From CAYXLI01 sp964464925 (lineage in GTDB: Bacteria > Acidobacteriota > Terriglobia > Bryobacterales > Bryobacteraceae), in the NCBI GenBank assembly GCA_964464925.1, contig CAYXLI010000004.1, positions 1 through 64,000 on the forward strand: a stretch of DNA of 64,000 nucleotides. The letters are read 5' to 3'. Made by a program: the position numbers and the translations under genes. Positions 20,167-27,482 of the stretch are shown piece by piece. A model generated the notes under the pieces. That model was not told the DNA's origin. It did not search any database and saw nothing but the letters and a program-made list of their open reading frames with translations. Numbering within the stretch: position 1 is the stretch's first letter; every line of letters starts with the position of its first letter.

Positions 20167-20574
20167 ATGGCTCGTTCCCCTTACCTGGTCATTGTCGCGA
20201 TGATCCTCTTCCCTTCCCTTTATGCTGCTTCGGACAACGTGGAACGAGGCCGTTACCTGGTGGAAGAAGTGGCAAAATGCCAGATGTGCCACACTCCGAA
20301 GCTCGAATCGGGCGAATATGACAAGTCTAAGTGGTTAAAGGGGGCGACACTCGACATTCAGCCGGCTGGAACCATCAAAGGCTGGCACAAGACGGCGCCT
20401 GACCTGACATCTGCAGGCCGTCTGTTTGAGCGCTGGAAAGCGGAAGGTCTTGTAAAATTCCTGCAGACCGGACTGAATCCGAGGGGAGGAGCGGCGGATC
20501 CTCCCATGCCGGCTTACAAGATGAAGGAAGAGGACGCCAAAGCCATCGTCGAGTACCTGAAGACGCTTCAGTGA
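20167..20574 (+). CDS. Small exported c-type cytochrome
   Basis: A protein of 135 residues with a signal peptide (1-20; ends in YAAS). Heme binding is through CQMCH (about 38-42), and an axial Met is likely in PPMPAYKM near the C-terminus, followed by the usual final helix (EEDAKAIVEYLKTL). It should act as a periplasmic electron carrier. A promoter resembling TTGCGG-N16-TATAGC (20131-20158) ends just before the start codon, which would give a nearly leaderless message. The next gene overlaps its stop codon. Confidence 0.88.
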   Translation: MARSPYLVIVAMILFPSLYAASDNVERGRYLVEEVAKCQMCHTPKLESGEYDKSKWLKGATLDIQPAGTIKGWHKTAPDLTSAGRLFERWKAEGLVKFLQTGLNPRGGAADPPMPAYKMKEEDAKAIVEYLKTLQ

Positions 20575-21659
20575 AATTGCTGGCCGCAGTTCTGCTGACT
20601 GCAATTCCGGCAATTGCACAAAAGCCAGAGAACGTTTTGGTCGTGGTGAACCAGACATCTGCCGTCTCGCGGCAGATCGCGGAGTACTACAAGCAGAAGC
20701 GTGGCATCCCCACGGCAAATCTCTGCAGCATCAGAACCAAGCCGGATGAACAGATCGAACGCGCCACCTTCCAGCAGGAAGTTTCAAAGCCGGTCCGCAC
20801 CTGCCTGCAGAGCCGTGGGCTGACAGAGAAGATTCTTTATATCGTGACCACGCTCGGGGTGCCTCTCTCCATCCGGGGAAACATCGGGCAGAACGGGGAA
20901 TACGCGTCCGTCGATTCGGAACTGACGCTACTCTACCGCGATATCAAGAGCGGGCCGCACCCGCTGCCCGGCGCGCTTCCGAATCCCTTTTATGCAGAGC
21001 GTGATGCCCCGTTCACTCATCCTCGCTATGACATTTACCTTGTAACGCGGCTCGCCGGTTACGATTTCGCCGATGTGAAAGCGATCATCGACAAAGCTCT
21101 CCTGGCGAAGAATCGCGGAAAGTTCGTCATTGACCTCAGGGCCGATAACAGTACGCCCGGAAACGAATGGCTGCGGAATGCGGCCTTGCTGCTCCCTCGC
21201 GATCGAACGATAATCGACGATTCGCCGAAGGTTCTGGCAAACATCAGTGACGTGATTGCGCTGGCGTCCTGGGGATCGAATGATCGGGACCGCAAGGATC
21301 GGATGCTGAACATGAAGTGGCTGCCTGGAGCGATCATGACCGAGTACGTTTCCACGAATGCCCGCACATTCAAGCGGCCTCCGGACACCTGGAAAATCGG
21401 CCCGTGGTCGATGCCCCGGACTCTGTTCTGGGCGGATTCGCCGCAGACCCTCACGGCGGATTATATCCACGAGGGCGCGACCGGGGCCTCGGGGCACACC
21501 GATGAACCATATCTAACGCTCTGCCCACATCCAGATTACGTGCTGCCTTCCTACTACACCGGCCGAAACCTGGCAGAGAGCTTCTACTCCGGTATTCCGG
21601 CGGTAAGCTGGCAAAACGTGGTCATCGGCGATCCCTTGTGTTCCCTCGGCAAACCGTAG
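20571..21659 (+). CDS. TIGR03790-like exported protein of unknown function
   Basis: A protein of 362 residues that starts at GTG overlapping the TGA of the cytochrome gene (GTGA), so the two are translationally coupled. It has a signal peptide (1-16), then PENVLVVVNQTSAVSRQIAEYY and KILYIVTTLGVPLSIRG, which I recall as typical of the TIGR03790 group found sporadically in Acidobacteria, Verrucomicrobia and others. The C-terminal part contains GATGASGHTDEPY and AVSWQNVVIGDPL. No catalytic role is established. The fixed pairing with a cytochrome suggests a periplasmic redox or surface function, which is inference. Confidence 0.75.
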   Translation: MKLLAAVLLTAIPAIAQKPENVLVVVNQTSAVSRQIAEYYKQKRGIPTANLCSIRTKPDEQIERATFQQEVSKPVRTCLQSRGLTEKILYIVTTLGVPLSIRGNIGQNGEYASVDSELTLLYRDIKSGPHPLPGALPNPFYAERDAPFTHPRYDIYLVTRLAGYDFADVKAIIDKALLAKNRGKFVIDLRADNSTPGNEWLRNAALLLPRDRTIIDDSPKVLANISDVIALASWGSNDRDRKDRMLNMKWLPGAIMTEYVSTNARTFKRPPDTWKIGPWSMPRTLFWADSPQTLTADYIHEGATGASGHTDEPYLTLCPHPDYVLPSYYTGRNLAESFYSGIPAVSWQNVVIGDPLCSLGKP

Positions 21660-21686
21660 CGTTCTCCGATATCATGTTGTGACTTC

Positions 21687-22793
21687 ATGAGCACGACAAT
21701 GATTCATCGGCGAGCGCGCCTGGCGCGGATGATCGCGGCGCAGGCGGCAGCGGCACAGCAGGCAGCGCCGGATGCCCAACGGGAGATTACTGAAATCCGT
21801 TCGTATTCCCTTCGCGAACCGGTCTCTCAGAAGACATACGCTGTATTAGCGGTTCGCACGCGCGGCGGCTTGACCGGGCACGGTGAAGGTCCTGTACCAT
21901 CTGCGGCAGACCTCGCCCGTGCGCGGCAGTTCTGGACCGGGCGTCCCGCCACTGCATACGCCACAGCGCCTCCGGGCCTTCCACTCGCCGGCGCCATGGA
22001 TATGGCGCTGCTCGACATTGCCGGCAAAGTGTGCAAAGCGCCTGTGTACCGCCTGCTCGGAGGGCCGACGCGGAACAAGGTTCGCGCCCTGGCGGCCCTT
22101 ACCGGAGCCTCCGATCTGGACCGCGCCGTGGCTGCCGGATTTCGAGCTTTTCGTATTCCGGTACCAAAACCTGCTGCACGGAACCAGGGACAGGCGTACC
22201 AGCGCTCAATTCGTCAGTTGTTCGAGACTCTGCGCGCCCGTGGAGAACAGTTCGATTTCGTTTTGGACGCAGGCGGAGCGTTGACTGCCGGCGATGCGGG
22301 CTCGGTCGCCGCAACGCTGCAGGCGTTCCATCCGCTCTGGTTGGATGAACCCTGTGCGGCGAGTAACGATCAGACGGTTCGCAAGATCGCCGAAGAGACG
22401 GTTGTTCCCTTAGGCTTCGGAGACCCCGCCGTGTATCTTCCTTTCTTGCGCGAATCGCTGATCGACGTGTTGCGGCCCGATGTGGCGACGGAAGGAATCA
22501 GCGCCGTCCGTAGGATGGCTGCGTTAGCCGAGACGTATTATGTGGCGGTTGCGCCCAGGCATTCGGGAGGTCCGGTGGCGACAGCGGCTGCGCTCCACCT
22601 CGCAGCGAGTTTGCCCAATTTTTTCATTCTGGACATTCCGCTTCCAGCGGTCGAAGAAGACGAGCGCATGCGATCCGCGATCGCCGGCACCGGGTTGGAG
22701 AAAGTGCGCGATGGATTTGCCGCGCTGCCCTCTGGTGCAGGGCTCGGAATCAACGTGAGTGAAGCTGCTCTGGAGCGTTACCATGCTGCGTAG
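21687..22793 (+). CDS. Enolase-superfamily protein (mandelate racemase/muconate lactonizing type), divergent
   Basis: A protein of 368 residues with the N-terminal capping domain and C-terminal barrel of the family. Expected metal ligands are Asp in FVLDAGGA, Glu in LWLDEPCA, and Asp where the usual third ligand is Glu (PLGFGDPA). The Lys-x-Lys acid/base motif of the second barrel strand is replaced by FRAFRIPVP, so normal catalysis is doubtful. The N-terminus (MSTTMIHRRARLARMIAAQ, then Ala/Gln-rich) is basic but not a convincing signal peptide. The next gene, a second family member, overlaps it by 11 bases. Confidence 0.85.
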   Translation: MSTTMIHRRARLARMIAAQAAAAQQAAPDAQREITEIRSYSLREPVSQKTYAVLAVRTRGGLTGHGEGPVPSAADLARARQFWTGRPATAYATAPPGLPLAGAMDMALLDIAGKVCKAPVYRLLGGPTRNKVRALAALTGASDLDRAVAAGFRAFRIPVPKPAARNQGQAYQRSIRQLFETLRARGEQFDFVLDAGGALTAGDAGSVAATLQAFHPLWLDEPCAASNDQTVRKIAEETVVPLGFGDPAVYLPFLRESLIDVLRPDVATEGISAVRRMAALAETYYVAVAPRHSGGPVATAAALHLAASLPNFFILDIPLPAVEEDERMRSAIAGTGLEKVRDGFAALPSGAGLGINVSEAALERYHAA

Positions 22794-24078
22794 AGATTTT
22801 TTGGCGGTAGGCGGTGCGGGCCTTGCGGCGCGAAAGGCCTTCGATCCGTGCGGATGCGGGATGATGCCGCAGGCAGCGGCTTCGGATGCGTTCGCGGGCG
22901 TCCAATCGGGAGTGAAGATTACGGCCATGAAGGTCTTCGGCGTTTCGCTCACGCCGGATTCGGACCGGCCGTATGTGTTCGTGAAGCTCGAGACGAACCA
23001 GGGTGTAGTTGGCTGGGGCGAAGGCACACTGGAAGGTAAGGCGTCGGCGGTCATGGCGTGCATCGAGGACTTCCGCGAGTTCCTCATCGGCGCTGATCCG
23101 ATGCAGGTGGAGCACCACTGGCAATCGATGTATGTGCACAGCTTCTACCGCGCGGGTCCGGTGATCGGGTCCGCTATCTCCGGCATCGACCAGGCGCTGT
23201 GGGATATTCGCGGCAAGGTGCTCGGTATGCCGGTATACAAGCTGCTGGGTGGTCCTCATGACACGCGCGGAGTGAGGGGCTACTACCATGCGAGCGCGTC
23301 CACAAAGGAGCAACTCGCTCGCTTGCGCGAGAGCGCGGTGCAGCAGGGCGTATCGTGCTTCAAGTCGGGAATCCCAGGCTACTACGAATGGATCGAGACG
23401 CACGCTAAAATCGAGCGCGCCATCAAGTCTCTGCAGTTTCTGCGCGAGGGGATCGGACCGGACATCGACATCGCCATCGACTTTCATGCGAAGACCAGTC
23501 CAAGTGTGGCGTCGATACTGGTCAAGGAAGTGGAGCCCCTGAATCTTCTGTTCATCGAGGAGCCATGCCCGCCGGAGAACGTGAAAGCCATGCAGAAGAT
23601 TGCCCGGCGCTCAACGACTCCGATTGCGACGGGGGAGCGGCTGGTTGCGGCGTACGGCTGCCGCGAGTTGATCGAGATGGGCGTTGTAGACATCCTCCAG
23701 ACCGATATTAACCACGTAGGCGGGATTACAGCATTGTGGAAGGTCGGGGCGATGGCGAACTTTTCTGGGATCTCAATGGCCCCGCATGCGTGCGAGGGGC
23801 CTATCGGAGGTCTGGCAACGCTGCATGTGGATGCGGCCATACCGAACTTTCTGATTCAGGAAATCTGCAGCGGCGTGACGCCCACCACAAAAGAGAGGGT
23901 GTGGGAAGAGTGGTTTGGCTTCCCCGCAATGCGCATGGTGAATGGCCGATTCCCATTACCGGAGCGCCCGGGGCTCGGGTTTGACTTGAGCGAGGCGAGC
24001 CTGAAGAAATACCCGTTCGGCGGAACGAAGCCGATGGCTCGCGTATTCCATGAGGATGGGAGCGTCGCGGAGTGGTAA
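22783..24078 (+). CDS. Enolase-superfamily dehydratase, galactonate-dehydratase-like
   Basis: I choose ATG 22783, overlapping the previous gene, giving 431 residues. The N-terminus MLRRDFLAVGGAGLAARK looks like a Tat signal, though with a short hydrophobic core. Metal ligands are complete: Asp in AIDFHAKTS, Glu in LFIEEPCPP and Glu in IATGERL. His in APHACEGPIG and the Lys region CFKSGIPG match sugar-acid dehydratases such as D-galactonate dehydratase, which remove water from an aldonic acid to give a 2-keto-3-deoxy acid. The actual substrate is not known. An exported enzyme of this type would be unusual. Confidence 0.9.
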   Translation: MLRRDFLAVGGAGLAARKAFDPCGCGMMPQAAASDAFAGVQSGVKITAMKVFGVSLTPDSDRPYVFVKLETNQGVVGWGEGTLEGKASAVMACIEDFREFLIGADPMQVEHHWQSMYVHSFYRAGPVIGSAISGIDQALWDIRGKVLGMPVYKLLGGPHDTRGVRGYYHASASTKEQLARLRESAVQQGVSCFKSGIPGYYEWIETHAKIERAIKSLQFLREGIGPDIDIAIDFHAKTSPSVASILVKEVEPLNLLFIEEPCPPENVKAMQKIARRSTTPIATGERLVAAYGCRELIEMGVVDILQTDINHVGGITALWKVGAMANFSGISMAPHACEGPIGGLATLHVDAAIPNFLIQEICSGVTPTTKERVWEEWFGFPAMRMVNGRFPLPERPGLGFDLSEASLKKYPFGGTKPMARVFHEDGSVAEW

Positions 24079-24145
24079 ATGGCTTCGGTTCGTAAAAAAG
24101 GCAGGAAGGGCGCGGCTCGCTGGAACCACGCCCCTCTCGGCACTA

Positions 24146-24604
24146 CTACTGCTGTTGGCTACCCTCCTGATGCTGGTGGAACTGCTGGAAGCGCGCCTTC
24201 ATCTGATCGTGCAACTGGTCAGCCTTGGTCTTCTGTTCCGGCGTGAGTTGCGCGTAGAAGTGTGCCATCGCCTTGGTTCGCACAGCGGCCAACTGACCCA
24301 TCAGCACGCCCTGCTGATTCGAGAGCTGCGCCAATTCGGCGTCGCTCTTGCCTGCCTTCACGGCTGCGGCGACTGCCTCATGACCTTGCTTCAACTGATC
24401 CATGATGGGCGTCGCCTCCTGCCGCGCCTGGCTGAAGATCTCCTTCGCCGTGGCCTGCTGTGTATCGGTCAAATTGAGTTGCTGCGTGAGAAACGCCAAC
24501 CGATGCTGTCCGTTGCCTATTCCGTGATGCGGCTGCGCAAATACGAGTCCGGTGGCGACCACCCCGGCGCTCACAACGCTGAGTACTTTCTTCTTGAGAT
24601 TCAT
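24146..24604 (-). CDS. Spy/CpxP-like periplasmic LTXXQ-type protein
   Basis: Starts at ATG 24604 behind AGGAGGAGATCAGG, giving 152 residues. A signal peptide (about 1-24; VVSAGVVATGLVFAQ) is followed by an all-helical domain with two LTxxQ-like motifs (LNLTDTQQA and QLTPEQKTKA), typical of Spy/CpxP proteins, which are periplasmic chaperones or inhibitors of the sensor CpxA. It ends in a His/Gln-rich tail. It is divergent from a response regulator and sensor kinase, the same layout as cpxP and cpxRA in Escherichia coli, and a CpxR-like site lies between them. Confidence 0.85.
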   Translation of the reverse strand: MNLKKKVLSVVSAGVVATGLVFAQPHHGIGNGQHRLAFLTQQLNLTDTQQATAKEIFSQARQEATPIMDQLKQGHEAVAAAVKAGKSDAELAQLSNQQGVLMGQLAAVRTKAMAHFYAQLTPEQKTKADQLHDQMKARFQQFHQHQEGSQQQ

Positions 24605-24628
24605 CCTGATCTCCTCCTGCTTACGAGA

Positions 24629-24678
24629 GTAAAGTGCGCCTGTAAAGCCCGTTTGTCGATGCTGTAAATGTGTGTAAA
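24629..24678. promoter_or_regulatory. CpxR-like binding sites (GTAAA direct repeats)
   Basis: Four GTAAA pentamers in the same orientation start at 24629, 24642, 24664 and 24674. The last two form GTAAATGTGTGTAAA, which is exactly the CpxR consensus GTAAA-N5-GTAAA known from enterobacteria. The first two are spaced by eight bases instead of five. They lie in the 114-base gap between the CpxP-like gene and the response regulator, where autoregulation would be expected. That this regulator binds them is inference. Confidence 0.6.
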
Positions 24679-24718
24679 GCAAAGGCGTTCCTGTGTGTTC
24701 TCATGCTAGATTCGGGTT

Positions 24719-25402
24719 GTGCGGATCCTGGTCATTGATGACGATGTAGAACTCACCGCGCTGCTGAAAGAGTTCCTGGCGCGGGAAGGATTTGAAACCG
24801 ATTTTGCCCATGACGGCGCGAAGGGGCTTAACCGCGCGCTGCAGGGCGGCATCGATCTTGTGGTGCTCGATGTGATGCTGCCCGCGCTCGACGGCTTTGA
24901 GATCCTTCGCCGCCTGCGCAAACACAGCCGCATTCCGGTCCTGATGCTGACTGCGCGCGGCGAAGATGTAGATCGCATTGTCGGGCTCGAACTTGGCGCC
25001 GACGATTACTTGGCGAAGCCGTTCAATCCGCGCGAACTCGTGGCGAGGATCCGTGCGATTTTCCGCCGCATGGAGCCCGGTCCTACAGGCAACCGCATCG
25101 AAGTGAACGGCGTCGCTCTCGATCCGGGAGCACGCGAAGTGGTGCTCGATGGAAAGAAGGTGGAACTTACTACCATCGAGTTCGACATTCTGGAGCACCT
25201 GATGCGTGCGGCCGGACGAGTGCTCTCCCGCGATGCTTTGATGGAAGCGCTCTATAATCGCAAGGCGACGCCGTTCGACCGCTCCATGGACATGCACATC
25301 AGCCATCTGCGAAAGAAGCTGGAGAGCGAGCGTCCCATCATCAAGACCATTCGCGGAGTCGGATATCAGTTCTGCCGGACTACCGAGGAGGCATCGGAGT
25401 AG
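24719..25402 (+). CDS. OmpR/PhoB-family response regulator, CpxR-like
   Basis: A protein of 227 residues with a GTG start. The receiver domain (1-115) has the acidic pocket DDD at 7-9, phospho-acceptor Asp in VVLDVMLPALDG, Thr in LMLTARGED and Lys in DYLAKPFNP. The winged-helix DNA-binding domain follows (about 128-224; TTIEFDILEHLMRAAGRVLSRDALM, HISHLRKKL, GVGYQFCR). The kinase gene begins directly after its stop. Position beside a CpxP-like gene and GTAAA repeats points to envelope-stress control; this is by analogy. Confidence 0.95.
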   Translation: MRILVIDDDVELTALLKEFLAREGFETDFAHDGAKGLNRALQGGIDLVVLDVMLPALDGFEILRRLRKHSRIPVLMLTARGEDVDRIVGLELGADDYLAKPFNPRELVARIRAIFRRMEPGPTGNRIEVNGVALDPGAREVVLDGKKVELTTIEFDILEHLMRAAGRVLSRDALMEALYNRKATPFDRSMDMHISHLRKKLESERPIIKTIRGVGYQFCRTTEEASE

Positions 25403-26692
25403 GTGCGCTCTCTGTTCCTGAAAACGCTGCTCTGGTTTATCGGGACAGCGCTGCTCACGATGATCCTGGTGATCGTCGCGGCCGCCCTGACGTTCAACGC
25501 CGGCGGGCAGCGGCAACCGCCTTTCGGCATGCTGCTGCAAATGCAACTGACGGAGGCGCGGCACGCCTACGAGACTGGCGGACCTTCGGCGTTGAAGGAC
25601 GCGCTCGACCGCTTCCAGCGCATCACGAAAGCCGAGGGGATCTTCACCGATGGGCGCGGCCGCGATCTGGTCACAGGCGAGGACCGCTCCGACCTTGTGC
25701 TTGGCACGCAGCCGCGCCCTGTGTTTCCTGTTCTCCGTCGCGATCGCGCGGCGATTGCACGCCGGAGCCCGGACGGCAAGTACTGGATTTTTCTGCAAAC
25801 AAATCGCACCTCGTGGATCGGCTGGTTCTTTGAGCCCCAGCACTACCTGCTCGTCTTCTGTATCCTCGTCCTGCCTTGCTATGCGTTCGCCCGCCATTTG
25901 ACGCGGCCGGTAAATGAACTGCAGCGGGCCGTCGAATGCTTTGGCACCGGAGATTTCAGCACACGCGTTCGCTCCACGCGCCGGGATGAGATCGGCCAGC
26001 TTGCCCGGACTTTTGACAAGATGGCGGATCGAATCGAAACCTTGCTGAAGGCCGAGCGCCGCCTGCTGCAGGACATCTCTCACGAATTGCGCTCACCGCT
26101 GGCGCGGTTGAATGTGGCCATTGAACTGGCCCGCTCAAGCGACGATCCGAAGGATCACCTCGATCGCATCGAAAAGGAGTCGAACCGTTTGAATACGCTT
26201 GTGGGAGAACTGCTGGAGGTGACGCGAGCCGAAGGCGACCCGACGCGTACACACAAAGAAACTTTGCGTCTGGACCAATTGGTAGCCGAACTTGCCGGGG
26301 ATGCACAAATCGAGGCGGGCGCGCGCGGGTGCAAGGTGGAATTCCAAGCGGCGGGACCGGTCACCATTCAGGGGAATCCCGAACTGCTGCGCCGCGCCAT
26401 TGAGAACGTGCTGCGCAATGCGATCCGCTACGCTCCCGAGGGAACAACTGTTGCAGTGCGAGTGGATGGGTCCAGAATCCGCATTCGGGACCAAGGACCG
26501 GGCGTCCCGGAAGAGTCCATCGGCCGTATCTTCGATGCGTTCTACCGGGTAGACTCGGATCGCGACCGCGCCAGTGGAGGTGTGGGGCTGGGATTGGCAA
26601 TTGCGAGAAGGGCAATTGAAGCGCACAACGGCACCATTCAGGCGCGCAATGCAAATCCCGGGTTGGAAGTCACAATCGCGATCCCCGCCTGA
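25403..26692 (+). CDS. Sensor histidine kinase, CpxA-like
   Basis: A protein of 429 residues, GTG start immediately after the regulator stop (no gap). The first membrane helix is at about 8-30, a periplasmic sensor loop runs to about 147, and the second helix is at about 150-168, followed by HAMP. HisKA contains the phospho-His in LLQDISHELRSPLARLN. The ATPase domain shows N (ENVLRNAIRYAP), G1 (IRDQGPGVPEE), F and G2 (GGVGLGLAIARRAI). The H-box sequence closely resembles CpxA. It should phosphorylate the adjacent regulator in response to periplasmic stress. Confidence 0.95.
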   Translation: MRSLFLKTLLWFIGTALLTMILVIVAAALTFNAGGQRQPPFGMLLQMQLTEARHAYETGGPSALKDALDRFQRITKAEGIFTDGRGRDLVTGEDRSDLVLGTQPRPVFPVLRRDRAAIARRSPDGKYWIFLQTNRTSWIGWFFEPQHYLLVFCILVLPCYAFARHLTRPVNELQRAVECFGTGDFSTRVRSTRRDEIGQLARTFDKMADRIETLLKAERRLLQDISHELRSPLARLNVAIELARSSDDPKDHLDRIEKESNRLNTLVGELLEVTRAEGDPTRTHKETLRLDQLVAELAGDAQIEAGARGCKVEFQAAGPVTIQGNPELLRRAIENVLRNAIRYAPEGTTVAVRVDGSRIRIRDQGPGVPEESIGRIFDAFYRVDSDRDRASGGVGLGLAIARRAIEAHNGTIQARNANPGLEVTIAIPA

Positions 26693-26693
26693 T

Positions 26694-27482
26694 TTACTTC
26701 AGCGGCAGGACCTTGGAACCCGCCGGCAGAGCAAACATCGAATCGTTCAGTTGGTTGTTGATCGTGACGGTCTCGGAAAAGATCTCGAAAACCTTTTCGC
26801 CGTTCCGCTGGCGCAGGATATTGAACGGCCATTGCACGCCGCCGCCGACGTCGCGATATTTCGTAAACAGGGTTACCTCTTCGTTGCGCTCCTTGGTGTC
26901 CGGATCTCGAAGTACAAACATCTGCCGCATCGGCAGGTGTGTAGTTCGGTGAAAATATACCGTGGTGGTGCGGTTCGCCGAATCCGTGATATCCACAATC
27001 TCCACGGGAGCGTTCTCGAAAATGTCCGACCCCTTGTATTCGAAGATCATCCCGGGCTCTTTCAGCCGCTGGTGCAGAATGTAAAAAATGTTGCGAGGCG
27101 TGGACTCGCGGTACCGCTCAATGCGCTCCTTCGGCAGCGGTCTGGCGCCGCGATAGGTGAGCGTGTAGCCTTCGTCTTCCAGAAGCAACACGATACTGTC
27201 TTCCTTCTTGCCGAAGGTCTGGCGCTCGCGTTGCGTAATCTTGCCGGGCTCGGGCGTGTAATAGCGGGTGTAGATCCGCGCGATGGATAAGCCTGTGAGG
27301 TTCTCGCGATAGAACGAATAGGCGCGGCCGGTCTCCACCCGGTCCTGCGTGGAAAGAAATGCCTGCCCGCCAAGCGCCTGCAGCGCCTCCTCTACCACCC
27401 GCCTGCCCTTTTCCAGATTTGTTTCCGCGTGCAGAGACACGGCGCACGCGAACACCGTCAGTGCTGCCCAAACGCGCTTCAT
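26694..27482 (-). CDS. Exported LolA-like (outer membrane lipoprotein carrier fold) protein
   Basis: Starts at ATG 27482, overlapping the stop of the M16 gene by four bases, giving 262 residues. A signal peptide (about 1-18) is followed by an amphipathic stretch (LEKGRRVVEEALQALGGQAFL) and a beta-rich domain resembling the LolA/LppX fold (QTFGKKEDSIVLLLEDEGYTLTYRG, ENAPVEIVDITDSANRTTTVYFHRTTHLPMRQ in pieces). The same fold appears at the C-terminus of the upstream M16 protein. It probably binds a lipid or lipoprotein acyl chain in the periplasm; the ligand is unknown. Confidence 0.75.
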   Translation of the reverse strand: MKRVWAALTVFACAVSLHAETNLEKGRRVVEEALQALGGQAFLSTQDRVETGRAYSFYRENLTGLSIARIYTRYYTPEPGKITQRERQTFGKKEDSIVLLLEDEGYTLTYRGARPLPKERIERYRESTPRNIFYILHQRLKEPGMIFEYKGSDIFENAPVEIVDITDSANRTTTVYFHRTTHLPMRQMFVLRDPDTKERNEEVTLFTKYRDVGGGVQWPFNILRQRNGEKVFEIFSETVTINNQLNDSMFALPAGSKVLPLK

